A DNA stretch of 64,000 nt from Fictibacillus phosphorivorans. GTDB lineage: Bacteria; Bacillota; Bacilli; Bacillales; Fictibacillaceae. Positions within the stretch are counted from its first letter, which is position 1; each line of letters starts with the position of its first letter. Location of the stretch: positions 186,001 through 250,000 of the forward strand of contig NZ_LRFC01000023.1 of NCBI RefSeq assembly GCF_001619875.1, written 5' to 3'. The position numbers and the translations under genes were made by a program. Below, piece after piece: positions 1-8,781 of the stretch. The notes under the pieces are model-generated. The model was not told the DNA's origin. It did no database searches and saw only the letters and a list, made by a program, of their open reading frames with translations.

Positions 1-1
1 T

Positions 2-541
2 CAGTCAGAAGGTCCGCAACACTTATTGTCCAACATTCAAGAACCTATCGATATATTCGTCTATAATTGCGGTGCGTCACATTACGGGCTGCTTACAGAC
101 TTTACTGAACAGTCCATTAGAGAAACGGTCCAACTGCATCTTTTAAGTGCGATATCCCTTTCGAAGTCGCTTATTCCGTCCATGATTCAAAAAAAATCAG
201 GCAAGATCATTATGATCTCTTCCGTTTGGGGTGAAGTGGGTGCTGCCTGCGAGACAGTCTATTCTGCTGCAAAAGGCGGATTGAACGCTTTCGTAAAAGC
301 ACTTTCAAAAGAATTGGCACCTAGTCAGATCCAAGTGAATGGTATTTCACCTGGAGTCATATCAACTCCGATGCTGAATCAGTTCTCAGAAGAAGAAAAG
401 CGCGAACTTGCAGAAGATATTCCAGCCGGACGTTTTGGTGAACCTGATGAAGTCGCACATGCCGTTGAATTTTTAATAAGTGCGAAATCTGATTACATAT
501 CTGGTCACATCCTCTCTATAAATGGATCATGGTATACGTAA
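2..541 (+). CDS. ymfI: SDR-family oxidoreductase, YmfI-like (5' end outside window)
   Basis: This is the C-terminal part of a short-chain dehydrogenase/reductase. The reading frame is open to the left edge, so the start and the N-terminal NAD(P)-binding glycine motif are missing. Visible are the core NCG segment, the catalytic Ser in MISSVWG, and the Tyr/Lys pair in YSAAKGG, followed by the SPGVISTPM substrate-loop region typical of FabG-like enzymes. It ends with the conserved SGH..S.NGSW segment. Position upstream of ymfJ-ymfK-rodZ-pgsA matches B. subtilis ymfI. The substrate cannot be told from sequence. Confidence 0.9.
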   Translation, partial: QSEGPQHLLSNIQEPIDIFVYNCGASHYGLLTDFTEQSIRETVQLHLLSAISLSKSLIPSMIQKKSGKIIMISSVWGEVGAACETVYSAAKGGLNAFVKALSKELAPSQIQVNGISPGVISTPMLNQFSEEEKRELAEDIPAGRFGEPDEVAHAVEFLISAKSDYISGHILSINGSWYT

Positions 542-610
542 AAAAACATGTATAAAAAGGTTAAAACTAAGAGATATTAATGCTGTATCAACCTTGAAGG
601 AGGAGACAGC

Positions 611-868
611 ATGTCTGTATTAGACAACTTTGGTCAATGGAAAGATTTCTTGGCAGAACGCTTAAATCACGCGGAGCACGAAGGTATGAACCATGATACG
701 ATCTCAAACTTAGCAACTGAGATCGGTGGCTACTTAGCGAACCACGTTGAACCAAAAAACGAGGAAGAAAAAGTTCTTGCCGATCTTTGGAATGTGGCCG
801 ATGAAAATGAAAGACACGCCATTGCTAACATGATGGTAAAGTTAGTTCAAAACAACGGAAGCCACTAA
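611..868 (+). CDS. ymfJ: DUF3243 protein YmfJ
   Basis: This is an 85-residue acidic, soluble, probably helical protein with no membrane segment. It matches the size, composition and position of Bacillus YmfJ (DUF3243), between ymfI and ymfK. The start is set by AAGGAGGAGACAGC just upstream of ATG. Family function is unknown to me. A strong hairpin terminator follows directly, so ymfI-ymfJ end as a unit. Confidence 0.85.
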   Translation: MSVLDNFGQWKDFLAERLNHAEHEGMNHDTISNLATEIGGYLANHVEPKNEEEKVLADLWNVADENERHAIANMMVKLVQNNGSH

Positions 869-875
869 TGGTGAA

Positions 876-909
876 GGATGTTAAGAATTTTTTCTTAACA
901 TCCTTTTAT
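876..909 (+). terminator. Intrinsic terminator after ymfJ
   Basis: A 12-bp perfect stem (GGATGTTAAGAA pairing with TTCTTAACATCC) around a 4-nt loop is followed by a T-rich tract. Confidence 0.9.
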
Positions 910-1000
910 TTTGCTTTCATAATAAATTGAAATCATTTATTATTAGTAACAAGAATAAATGTAGATTTTTGTTTCATTTTGAAAGAATAGGGGATGGAAT

Positions 1001-1777
1001 ATGGGAGAGCAAGAATGGTATTTAGAGTATGAGATACATAAAAACCGGCCGGGTCTCCTAGGGGATATATCATCCTTATTGGGTATGCTTGGAATTAATA
1101 TCATTACGATTAATGGTGTGGATAACGAGCGCCGTGGAATGCTTCTGATTATCGATAATGAAGAAAAGATTAACCGTCTGAAATCGATTTTAGATTCAAT
1201 GGATAACATTACGGTAACCAAGTTTCGAAAACCAAAGCTTCGTGACAGGCTTGCTGTAAGACATGGCAGGTACATCGAACGCGATGCAGATGACAAAAAA
1301 ACGTTTCGTTTTATTCGAGATGAGCTTGGTATATTGGTTGACTTTTTAGCGGAATTATATAAAGTTGAAGGACATAAATTAATCGGTGTTAGAGGCATGC
1401 CTCGTGTTGGAAAGACAGAAAGTATCGTTGCATCAAGTGTCTGTGCGAATAAGCGGTGGGTATTTATTTCATCGACATTATTGCGTCAGACGGTTAGAAA
1501 TATGCTCGCAGACGATGAATACGACTCTGATCATGTTTTTATAATTGATGGTGCAGTTTCGGCACGCAACATGAACGATAAGCATTGGCAGCTCATACGG
1601 GAGATCATGAGACTTCCTGCAGCGAAAGTTGTGGAACATCCTGATCTTTTTGTTCAGCAAACAGAATATACGCTTGATGATTTCGACTATATCATCGAGT
1701 TGAAAAGTCACCGTGATGAAGAAATTACATATGAAGCTTTGAAACAAGATCAAACAGGATTCGGAAATTTAGAATGA
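1001..1777 (+). CDS. ymfK: YmfK, DUF3388 protein with ACT-like N-terminus
   Basis: The 258-residue protein begins with an ACT-like fold (about residues 5-70; HKNRPGLLGDISSLLGMLGI is typical of ACT ligand-binding domains). The C-terminal part carries a P-loop-like GMPRVGKTES near residue 133, suggesting nucleotide binding. It corresponds in size and position to B. subtilis YmfK. The ACT fold suggests sensing of a small ligand, perhaps an amino acid, but no function is established here. Start: ATG after AGGGGATGGA. Confidence 0.85.
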   Translation: MGEQEWYLEYEIHKNRPGLLGDISSLLGMLGINIITINGVDNERRGMLLIIDNEEKINRLKSILDSMDNITVTKFRKPKLRDRLAVRHGRYIERDADDKKTFRFIRDELGILVDFLAELYKVEGHKLIGVRGMPRVGKTESIVASSVCANKRWVFISSTLLRQTVRNMLADDEYDSDHVFIIDGAVSARNMNDKHWQLIREIMRLPAAKVVEHPDLFVQQTEYTLDDFDYIIELKSHRDEEITYEALKQDQTGFGNLE

Positions 1778-1795
1778 CGTAAGTGGGTGGGAAGG

Positions 1796-2659
1796 TTGAC
1801 AGAACTCGGTAAGTTATTAAAAGAAAAACGTGAAGAAAAAGGAATGTCCCTTGAAGAGCTTCAAACAGCAACTAAAATACAGAAACGTTATTTAGTGGCG
1901 ATTGAAGAAGGAAAATATGATGTGCTTCCAGGGGCATTTTATGCAAGAGCCTTCATCAAAAACTATTGTGAAGCTGTAGGGCTCCATTATGAGACAGTCT
2001 TTGATGATTATTCTCATGAAATACCAAAGTCTGCAAAAGAACCAGCTACGGAGTTTGAACCACGATCAAAAAGAGATCGAACAGGTGTTGCAGAAGACAG
2101 TACTTTATTAAAGAAACTGATTCCGATCGTTTTAGCGGGTATATTAATCGTTTTTGTCTTATTTATTGTATGGAAGTTTCTTCTTCCTGATGGGAATGAT
2201 CAGGCAAAGAGAGGAAATGAAGCTCCAGGTGTTTTAGTGGATGAAGATGAGGACAAGCCTAAGAAAAAGGAAGAACCTAAAGAAGAAGATGTTAAAAATG
2301 ATGAAAAAGAAGAACCAGCTCAAAAAGAAGAGCCACAAAAACAAACGTTAACGAAACTAGAAACGATTGGTAAAGTAACAACTTATGAGTTAACTGATAC
2401 AGATCAATTGATCGTCGAACTAACTGCATCAGGTCCAAGTTATGTAGGGATTCAAGATGAAACGAAGAAAAGCTACTTCAATAATCAGCTAAAAAAGGAT
2501 CAGACAGAAACATTTGATCTATCAACAGCAAAAGAGGCAACACTAAATATTGGCGCATCTCATGTTACATCGATTAAGATAAACGGAGAACCTTTTACTT
2601 ATCCTGTACCGCCTTCTGAACTTGTTCACCAAAAGATTGTGATCAAAAAGGCTCAGTAA
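1796..2659 (+). CDS. rodZ: RodZ-family protein (YmfM), HTH plus transmembrane
   Basis: The 287-residue protein has a Cro/CI-type helix-turn-helix (residues about 3-65, GKLLKEKREEKGMSLEELQ), a basic linker, one transmembrane segment at about residues 107-127, an acidic Lys/Glu/Pro linker, and a C-terminal beta domain of the DUF4115 type. This is the RodZ architecture: a cytoskeleton-linked membrane protein that helps MreB set rod shape. I place the start at TTG 1796, which gives MTELGKLL as in Bacillus homologues; the in-frame GTG at 1787 overlaps the likely ribosome site. It lies directly upstream of pgsA, as in B. subtilis. Confidence 0.88.
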   Translation: MTELGKLLKEKREEKGMSLEELQTATKIQKRYLVAIEEGKYDVLPGAFYARAFIKNYCEAVGLHYETVFDDYSHEIPKSAKEPATEFEPRSKRDRTGVAEDSTLLKKLIPIVLAGILIVFVLFIVWKFLLPDGNDQAKRGNEAPGVLVDEDEDKPKKKEEPKEEDVKNDEKEEPAQKEEPQKQTLTKLETIGKVTTYELTDTDQLIVELTASGPSYVGIQDETKKSYFNNQLKKDQTETFDLSTAKEATLNIGASHVTSIKINGEPFTYPVPPSELVHQKIVIKKAQ

Positions 2660-2701
2660 GGTTGCAGATATTGATTTTGACCGTATTTTGGAGGAATTGC
2701 A

Positions 2702-3280
2702 GTGAATTTACCAAACAAGATTACTATTTCTAGAATTTTTTTAATTCCGCTTTTTATGATCGTGCTTTTAGGCGGATTTGATTGGGGTACGTGGGAGTTA
2801 GCTGGACAAAAATTACCTGTTACTCATTTTGTAGCCGCTTTGATCTTTATATTTGCATCCAGTACAGATTGGGTAGATGGTTATTATGCACGTAAATACA
2901 ATTTAGTAACAAACTTAGGGAAGTTTTTAGATCCACTTGCAGATAAACTTCTTGTATCTGCTGCTCTCGTTGGTTTAGTTGAACTTGGGGCTGCTCCTGC
3001 TTGGATGGTCATCGTCATTCTGAGCCGTGAATTTGCCGTAACTGGAATACGTGCAGTCGCTTCAGCAGAAGGCGAAGTAATCGCAGCAGGACAGATGGGT
3101 AAATTGAAGATGTGGATACAAATTATTGCAATTTCCGCTCTATTGCTTCATAATTTACCGTTCGCCTGGATCGGGTTCCCGTTTGCCACAATCAGTTTAT
3201 GGGCAGCAACTTTAATTACGCTCTATTCTGGCTGGGAGTATTTTGTAAACAGCAAACACATTTTATTAAAATCTAAGTAA
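2702..3280 (+). CDS. pgsA: CDP-diacylglycerol--glycerol-3-phosphate phosphatidyltransferase
   Basis: PgsA makes phosphatidylglycerophosphate, the first committed step to phosphatidylglycerol, in the membrane. The 192-residue hydrophobic protein has the CDP-alcohol transferase signature (DG..AR........G...D...D) as DGYYARKYNLVTNLGKFLDP. Several membrane helices are evident. It starts at GTG 2702 behind GGAGGAATTGCA and is followed by a terminator. It completes the ymf-rodZ-pgsA cluster. Confidence 0.95.
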   Translation: MNLPNKITISRIFLIPLFMIVLLGGFDWGTWELAGQKLPVTHFVAALIFIFASSTDWVDGYYARKYNLVTNLGKFLDPLADKLLVSAALVGLVELGAAPAWMVIVILSREFAVTGIRAVASAEGEVIAAGQMGKLKMWIQIIAISALLLHNLPFAWIGFPFATISLWAATLITLYSGWEYFVNSKHILLKSK

Positions 3281-3290
3281 TGACAAAAAA

Positions 3291-3316
3291 CAGGAGCAGA
3301 ATACTCCTGTTTTTTT
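3291..3316 (+). terminator. Intrinsic terminator after pgsA
   Basis: CAGGAG pairs with CTCCTG around a 7-nt loop and is followed by seven T residues. Confidence 0.88.
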
Positions 3317-3427
3317 AATCGCTCTTAAACGAAATGGTTAAAAAGCAGAACAACATGCACCGTTTTTACAGATGTTATCGTTTGGAGCACTCAAAATTAC
3401 AGATTACAATTAGGGAGAGTGTATGAG

Positions 3428-4669
3428 ATGAACGCAGAAATTATTGCAGTTGGAAGCGAGCTTTTATTAGGCCAGATTGTCAATACGAACGCCCAATTTA
3501 TTTCTAAAGGACTTGCTGATATTGGCGTGAACGTTTTTTACCATACGGTGGCGGGGGACAATCAGAATCGTCTCACATCTGTTATACAAACAGCAAAATC
3601 CCGTTCAGATCTGCTCATTTTTACAGGTGGTCTCGGTCCTACGAAAGATGATCTAACAAAGGAAACGATCTCGAAAGTCTTTCAAAAAGAGTTGGTTCAT
3701 GATGAGGTCTCTTTAAGCTACATAACCAACTATTTTTTGCAAACAAACAGAGAGATGACACCGAACAATAAAAAGCAAGCTTTAATCATCAAAGACTCTA
3801 CTATACTTCCAAATGACAACGGAATGGCCCCAGGTATGGCATTTATACATGAAGGTATTACATGTATTCTATTGCCAGGACCTCCGAGTGAAATGAAGCC
3901 GATGTTTAACAAGTATGCTATTCCATATCTACATTCTAGATTAGATGTTCATTCGAAGCTGCATTCCCGAGTATTACGTTTTTTTGGAATCGGAGAATCT
4001 GTTTTAGAAACAAAACTGCAAGATTTAATTGAGAAACAGAGTAACCCTACCATCGCACCTCTTGCATCGGAACATGAAGTAACCATTCGTTTGACTGCTT
4101 CTCATTCTGATGAATCAGCAGCAATGAAACTTTTAGATGATACAGAACAAGAGATTCTAAAGCGGGCTGGTTCCTATTTTTATGGTTATGACGATGAAAC
4201 TCTAGAAAGACAAACGATGAATCTTCTTCATAAAAAGAATTTGACGGTTGCTTCAGCGGAAAGTTTAACAGGGGGATTGTTCAGTAAAGTTATCACCGAT
4301 TTTCCTGGTGCGTCATCTGTTTATAGCGGAGGAGTTGTTGTTTATTCGACAGAACTTAAGCAATCTATGCTAAAAGTTCCAGATACCATTGTCGATACAC
4401 ATGGTGTGGTTAGTGCGGAATGCGCTGAGTGGATGGCTGTTGAAATCAAAAATCAAACAAAGGCGGATTACGGAATAAGTTTTACAGGGGTCGCAGGACC
4501 TGATGAACAAGAAGGGAAATCCGCAGGTACCGTTTTCATTGCGATAGCAGATAAAAATCAAACGCACTCTTTTTCTTTAAAACTAGCCGGATCCAGAAAT
4601 GGAATCCGAGAAAGAGCAGTAAAGCATGGATTTCGCTTTCTTAATCAATTGGTCAAAGAAGGACAATAA
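3428..4669 (+). CDS. cinA: CinA-family protein, competence/damage-inducible
   Basis: The 413-residue protein has an N-terminal MoaB/MogA-like domain (AEIIAVGSELLLGQ; TGGLGPTKDD) and a C-terminal nicotinamide-nucleotide amidase (PncC) domain (SAESLTGGL near residue 275, YSGGVVVYST, GVAGPD). In the family the protein recycles nicotinamide mononucleotide, hydrolyses ADP-ribose and is co-induced with recA in competent cells. I prefer ATG 3428 over the in-frame GTG 3419, which overlaps the ribosome site GGGAGAG. recA follows 126 bp later, the usual cinA-recA order. Confidence 0.93.
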   Translation: MNAEIIAVGSELLLGQIVNTNAQFISKGLADIGVNVFYHTVAGDNQNRLTSVIQTAKSRSDLLIFTGGLGPTKDDLTKETISKVFQKELVHDEVSLSYITNYFLQTNREMTPNNKKQALIIKDSTILPNDNGMAPGMAFIHEGITCILLPGPPSEMKPMFNKYAIPYLHSRLDVHSKLHSRVLRFFGIGESVLETKLQDLIEKQSNPTIAPLASEHEVTIRLTASHSDESAAMKLLDDTEQEILKRAGSYFYGYDDETLERQTMNLLHKKNLTVASAESLTGGLFSKVITDFPGASSVYSGGVVVYSTELKQSMLKVPDTIVDTHGVVSAECAEWMAVEIKNQTKADYGISFTGVAGPDEQEGKSAGTVFIAIADKNQTHSFSLKLAGSRNGIRERAVKHGFRFLNQLVKEGQ

Positions 4670-4675
4670 AAAAAT

Positions 4676-4689
4676 CGAATAAATGTTCG
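4676..4689 (+). promoter_or_regulatory. LexA (SOS) operator upstream of recA
   Basis: CGAATAAATGTTCG matches the Bacillus SOS box CGAACNNNNGTTCG with one mismatch. It sits just upstream of the recA -35 element, as expected for LexA repression of recA; lexA itself is at 34.0-34.6 kb. Confidence 0.85.
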
Positions 4690-4697
4690 TAAAATGA

Positions 4698-4726
4698 TTG
4701 GCAAAATAACAAAAAAGAGATATGAT
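4698..4726 (+). promoter_or_regulatory. Sigma-A promoter of recA
   Basis: TTGGCA and TATGAT are separated by exactly 17 bp. The pair lies 70 bp before the recA ATG and 8 bp after the SOS box. Confidence 0.8.
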
Positions 4727-4795
4727 AGAGAAGTAGCAAATAACAGAAATAATGAATTAAAAATACATGATAAATTTATTAGAGGAGTGAATTGA

Positions 4796-5839
4796 ATGAG
4801 CGATAGAAAAGCAGCTCTAGATATGGCTTTACGCCAAATTGAAAAGCAGTTCGGTAAAGGTTCCATTATGAAGTTGGGTGAGCAAACAGAACAGCGGATC
4901 TCTACAGTTTCCAGTGGATCGGTAGCACTTGATATTGCGCTTGGAATCGGTGGTTATCCTCGTGGAAGAATCATTGAAGTTTACGGTCCTGAATCTTCAG
5001 GTAAAACTACAGTTGCACTTCATGCGATTGCAGAAGTTCAGCGAAATGGCGGACAAGCTGCATTTATTGATGCTGAGCATGCACTTGATCCCGTATATGC
5101 ACAAAAGTTAGGTGTAAACATTGATGAGCTATTATTGTCTCAGCCAGATACAGGAGAGCAAGCGTTGGAAATTGCCGAAGCATTGGTAAGAAGCGGTGCG
5201 GTTGATATTTTAATCATCGACTCAGTTGCGGCCCTTGTTCCAAAAGCGGAAATCGAAGGAGAAATGGGAGACTCCCATGTTGGTCTTCAAGCTCGATTGA
5301 TGTCTCAAGCATTGCGTAAACTTTCTGGTGCAATTAATAAATCCAAAACGATCGCGATCTTTATTAACCAAATCCGTGAGAAAGTCGGCGTAATGTTCGG
5401 TAATCCTGAGACAACTCCTGGGGGAAGAGCACTAAAGTTTTACTCCTCAGTCCGTCTAGAAGTGCGTCGTGCTGAACAGTTAAAACAAGGTCAAGATGTG
5501 GTTGGTAACAAAACAAAGATTAAAGTCGTTAAAAATAAAGTGGCTCCTCCGTTTAGAACGGCTGAGGTTGATATTATGTATGGAGAAGGAATTTCTTATC
5601 AAGGTGAGATTCTGGATATCGGTTCAGATATCGATATCGTTCAAAAGAGCGGTGCTTGGTATTCTTATGAAGGTGAACGTCTTGGTCAAGGGCGTGAAAA
5701 CTCTAAGCAATTTTTAAAAGAAAACCCAGAGATCGCATCCGCAATCGTCACTGAAATCCGAAACTATTATCAGTTAGAGGGTAAAACGACAATTGAAGAA
5801 GCTCCTTCATTAGAAGAAGAGTTTGAGCTAACTGAATAG
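4796..5839 (+). CDS. recA: Recombinase RecA
   Basis: RecA is the ATP-dependent strand-exchange filament protein and the co-protease that triggers LexA self-cleavage. At 347 residues it is standard length. Walker A is GPESSGKTT (about residue 64), the Walker B region is [20 protein letters not shown], and the L2 loop region contains [20 protein letters not shown]. The acidic C-terminal tail ([14 protein letters not shown]) is usual. The gene has its own promoter and SOS box and ends at a terminator. Confidence 0.98.
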   Translation: MSDRKAALDMALRQIEKQFGKGSIMKLGEQTEQRISTVSSGSVALDIALGIGGYPRGRIIEVYGPESSGKTTVALHAIAEVQRNGGQAAFIDAEHALDPVYAQKLGVNIDELLLSQPDTGEQALEIAEALVRSGAVDILIIDSVAALVPKAEIEGEMGDSHVGLQARLMSQALRKLSGAINKSKTIAIFINQIREKVGVMFGNPETTPGGRALKFYSSVRLEVRRAEQLKQGQDVVGNKTKIKVVKNKVAPPFRTAEVDIMYGEGISYQGEILDIGSDIDIVQKSGAWYSYEGERLGQGRENSKQFLKENPEIASAIVTEIRNYYQLEGKTTIEEAPSLEEEFELTE

Positions 5840-5855
5840 ATCTAAATAGAAGTTA

Positions 5856-5884
5856 AAGACCGGGCTGTGTGTCCGGTCTTTTTT
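5856..5884 (+). terminator. Intrinsic terminator after recA
   Basis: AAGACCGG pairs with CCGGTCTT around a 9-nt loop and is followed by a T run. Confidence 0.9.
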
Positions 5885-5924
5885 CTCGTTTCTAAAAGAT
5901 TCTTTCAACTTTACATTTTCTATC

Positions 5925-6012
5925 GTGACCGTTGATTGAATGTGCAAGGTGGAAGACTGCGGCACCGCGGAAAGCGGGCCATGAAACAGAAATCTACTAC
6001 TTTCAACAGGAG
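5925..6012. repeat. Possible decayed Bacillaceae intergenic repeat
   Basis: The 465-bp gap between recA and rny contains no convincing gene. Within it is a GC-rich stretch (GCGGCACCGCGGAAAGCGGG) flanked by complementary ends, GTTGA on the left (near 5933) and TCAAC on the right. It resembles worn copies of the palindromic GCGGGAAAGCG-containing repeats scattered in many Bacillaceae. This is judged by eye from memory of such repeats. Confidence 0.3.
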
Positions 6013-6183
6013 TCTTGAATATAGAAACAGCTATTTTTCGAAACGAGCGATCTGAATTGAAAATCAACCACTACCAAAAGCAGCGATGCATGAGCAAATT
6101 ACTTCCCAAAATAGTGATATGAAAGACAAAATATGCTCCTTGCTATTTTTAAGTCAACCTATTATTATAGAAGATTGACTCTC

Positions 6184-6212
6184 TTGACAAGCATTGGGCA
6201 CACCTATAAAAT
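6184..6212 (+). promoter_or_regulatory. Sigma-A promoter of rny
   Basis: TTGACA and TAAAAT are separated by 17 bp, about 140 bp upstream of the rny start. Confidence 0.65.
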
Positions 6213-6349
6213 GGAGATATATTTTGATTTCTTATGAAATTAAAAGATATGTATAGAATTTGTACGACATGAATGGTGCACAGCACATGTAAGACGATTG
6301 ACGCCAAGAAATGCAGTATGAAAAGCAGAAAGCAAGAGGAGGTGGGAAT

Positions 6350-7915
6350 ATGCCAAGTTTAGCAGTATTCATCTCCAGTTTGCTTGTCTCACTAGGTGTC
6401 GGTGCTATTGTCGGATATCTTGTTAGGAAATCAATTGCTGAAGCGAAGATTTCAAGCGCAGAGCGAGCAGCTGCGCAAATTGTTGAAGATGCAAAGCGCG
6501 ATGCTGACGCTAGCAAGAAAGAAGCGCTGTTGGAAGCAAAAGATGAAATCCATAAGCTACGTACCGAAGCTGAACGCGAAATTCGCGAACGTCGAAACGA
6601 GCTTCAAAAACAAGAACATCGATTGGTTCAAAAAGAAGAGATCCTAGACAGAAAAAGTGAAACTCTTGACAAAAAAGAGGAATCTTTAGAACGACGTGAG
6701 GACTCTCTCACCAAAAAACAGCGACAAATTGAAGAGATTGAAAGCAAAGTGGAGGAATTGCTGAAAGAACAGCAGCGAGAGCTTGAGCGCATTTCCAGTA
6801 TTACCAGGGATGAAGCCCGCCAAATTATCATGACTGAAACTGAGAACGAGATGACACATGAGTTGGCGATGATGGTAAAAGAAATGGAAAACCGTGCTAA
6901 AGAAGAAGCGGACAAGAAAGCAAAAGAAATTCTTTCACTAGCTATCCAACGCTGCGCAGCCGATCACGTAGCAGAAACAACTGTTTCTGTTGTAAACCTT
7001 CCTAACGATGAAATGAAGGGAAGAATTATTGGACGTGAAGGACGAAACATTAGGACGTTAGAAACGTTAACTGGAATCGATTTGATTATTGATGATACTC
7101 CGGAAGCCGTCATTCTGTCCGGTTTCGATCCAATCCGCCGTGAAATCGCGCGAATGGCATTGGACAAGCTTGTACAGGATGGAAGAATTCACCCTGCACG
7201 TATTGAAGAGATGGTTGAAAAATCACGCAGAGAAGTGGATGAGTACATCCGTGAAGTGGGAGAACAGACTACTTTTGAAGTTGGTGTTCACGGACTTCAT
7301 CCAGATTTAATTAAGATCCTTGGACGTCTAAAGTATCGTACAAGTTACGGTCAGAACGTGTTAAAACACTCAACAGAGGTAGCCTATTTAGCTGGTTTAA
7401 TGGCAGCAGAAGTAGGAGAAGACGTTCATCTTGCAAGAAGAGCAGGATTGCTTCATGACATTGGTAAAGCAATTGACCATGAAGTTGAAGGCAGCCACGT
7501 TGATATTGGTGTTGAACTTGCTACGAAGTACAAAGAACACCCGGTAGTAATCAACAGTATAGCGTCTCACCATGGAGACACTGAAGCAACTTCAATTATC
7601 GCAACTCTAGTTGCAGCAGCAGATGCATTATCTGCCGCTAGACCAGGTGCTCGTCGTGAAACTCTAGAAACGTATATTCGCAGACTTGAAAAGCTAGAAG
7701 AAATTTCAGAATCATTTGATGGTGTTGAAAAATCATTTGCCATTCAAGCTGGGCGTGAAATTCGTATCATGGTTAAACCAGACATGGTTGACGATGTAGC
7801 CTCGTACAGACTTGCACGTGATATCACGAAAAAAATCGAGAGTGAATTGGATTATCCAGGTCACATTAAAGTTACGGTTATTCGTGAAACGAGAGCAGTT
7901 GAATACGCAAAGTAA
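6350..7915 (+). CDS. rny: Ribonuclease Y
   Basis: RNase Y is the membrane-anchored endoribonuclease that starts mRNA decay in Bacillus. The 521-residue protein has an N-terminal membrane helix, a long charged coiled coil (about residues 30-200), a KH RNA-binding domain ([15 protein letters not shown]) and an HD domain ([12 protein letters not shown]) that supplies the metal ligands. The start at ATG 6350 follows AAGAGGAGGTGGG and gives the usual length; an upstream in-frame ATG at 6311 has no ribosome site. Its usual neighbour ymdB is absent. RicA, encoded near 15.6 kb, belongs to the complex that modulates RNase Y. Confidence 0.96.
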   Translation: MPSLAVFISSLLVSLGVGAIVGYLVRKSIAEAKISSAERAAAQIVEDAKRDADASKKEALLEAKDEIHKLRTEAEREIRERRNELQKQEHRLVQKEEILDRKSETLDKKEESLERREDSLTKKQRQIEEIESKVEELLKEQQRELERISSITRDEARQIIMTETENEMTHELAMMVKEMENRAKEEADKKAKEILSLAIQRCAADHVAETTVSVVNLPNDEMKGRIIGREGRNIRTLETLTGIDLIIDDTPEAVILSGFDPIRREIARMALDKLVQDGRIHPARIEEMVEKSRREVDEYIREVGEQTTFEVGVHGLHPDLIKILGRLKYRTSYGQNVLKHSTEVAYLAGLMAAEVGEDVHLARRAGLLHDIGKAIDHEVEGSHVDIGVELATKYKEHPVVINSIASHHGDTEATSIIATLVAAADALSAARPGARRETLETYIRRLEKLEEISESFDGVEKSFAIQAGREIRIMVKPDMVDDVASYRLARDITKKIESELDYPGHIKVTVIRETRAVEYAK

Positions 7916-7922
7916 ACAGATA

Positions 7923-7950
7923 AAGCGGTGGGATTTCCCACCGCTTTTTA
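7923..7950 (+). terminator. Intrinsic terminator after rny
   Basis: AAGCGGTGGG pairs with CCCACCGCTT around ATTT and is followed by a T run. Confidence 0.92.
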
Positions 7951-8103
7951 TAGTGGACACGAATACGTGCTGACTCCAGTCATTGTTTTTTCTGAAATAA
8001 CCACTTTATGGTTTGAATGACGTTTGTTAAGGGTACAAGTATACCGGGGTTTATTCATAGGGCGCTGCTTTAACAAATATAGATTTCATTGAAATTTGTT
8101 TCG

Positions 8104-8133
8104 GCAGGAATACAAGCCTTAATCAATGAATAT
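8104..8133 (+). promoter_or_regulatory. Sigma-H-type promoter of spoVS
   Basis: GCAGGAATA and AATGAATAT are separated by 12 bp and match the sigma-H consensus (RnAGGAwWW, then RnnGAATWW). B. subtilis spoVS is known to be sigma-H dependent. Confidence 0.75.
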
Positions 8134-8171
8134 AGTAGAACAGGTATCTATCCTGAAGGAGGTTCAAAACA

Positions 8172-8432
8172 ATGGAAATATTAAAAGTTTCAGCAAAATC
8201 CAACCCCAACTCTGTAGCTGGTGCACTTGCTGGTGTTCTCCGGGAACGTGGAGGCGCTGAAATCCAAGCAATCGGAGCAGGTGCATTAAACCAAGCTGTT
8301 AAAGCAGTAGCTATCGCACGAGGTTTTGTAGCACCGAGCGGAGTCGACCTCATTTGTATACCAGCATTTACAGATATCTTAATTGATGGGGAAGAAAGAA
8401 CGGCCATTAAATTAATAGTTGAACCGCGATAA
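8172..8432 (+). CDS. spoVS: Stage V sporulation protein S
   Basis: SpoVS is a small Alba-fold protein needed for normal spore coat assembly and septation control in Bacillus. The 86-residue sequence (MEILKVSAKSNPNSVAGALA, then RGGAEIQAIGAGALNQAVKA) is nearly invariant in the family. A clear AAGGAGG lies 9 nt before ATG. It is monocistronic, between a sigma-H-type promoter and a long palindromic terminator. Confidence 0.97.
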   Translation: MEILKVSAKSNPNSVAGALAGVLRERGGAEIQAIGAGALNQAVKAVAIARGFVAPSGVDLICIPAFTDILIDGEERTAIKLIVEPR

Positions 8433-8439
8433 CAAGTGA

Positions 8440-8476
8440 AACCTGTTTACTTATCTAGATAAGTAAACAGGTTTTT
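8440..8476. terminator. Perfect palindromic terminator after spoVS
   Basis: A 34-bp perfect palindrome centred on TCTAGA, with A and T tracts at its ends. The 300 bp that follow, up to the oxidoreductase genes, are AT-rich; I see no gene there. Confidence 0.9.
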
Positions 8477-8781
8477 AGCTTATATAAGGATTTAAAATGA
8501 TTTTTTGAAGCAGAGAAGAGAAGGAAATCAATCCACTCTACTCGAATTTATAAAGAAGTTTCGTGTTGTCCTATATAAACTTTTAATTTTTACCTTTTTT
8601 TGCAATAGTTTGAATTATACTAGCCGAATACTTGCATTTTTATGAAGTTAAGTCTAGAATTGTAGACGTTTAGTACATAATTAATTTAAACGTGTAAAAA
8701 CGTAAAAATCAGCATGAAACCATATTAAATTGGGTTTTTGGTTAAAAAAATTACGTTTGGGTTACTGAAAGGGTGGAGTAC

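Noticed and set aside
943-1398. 151-residue minus-strand ORF opposite ymfK
   Set aside because: Antisense shadow; ymfK has the ribosome site and conserved ACT-like pattern.
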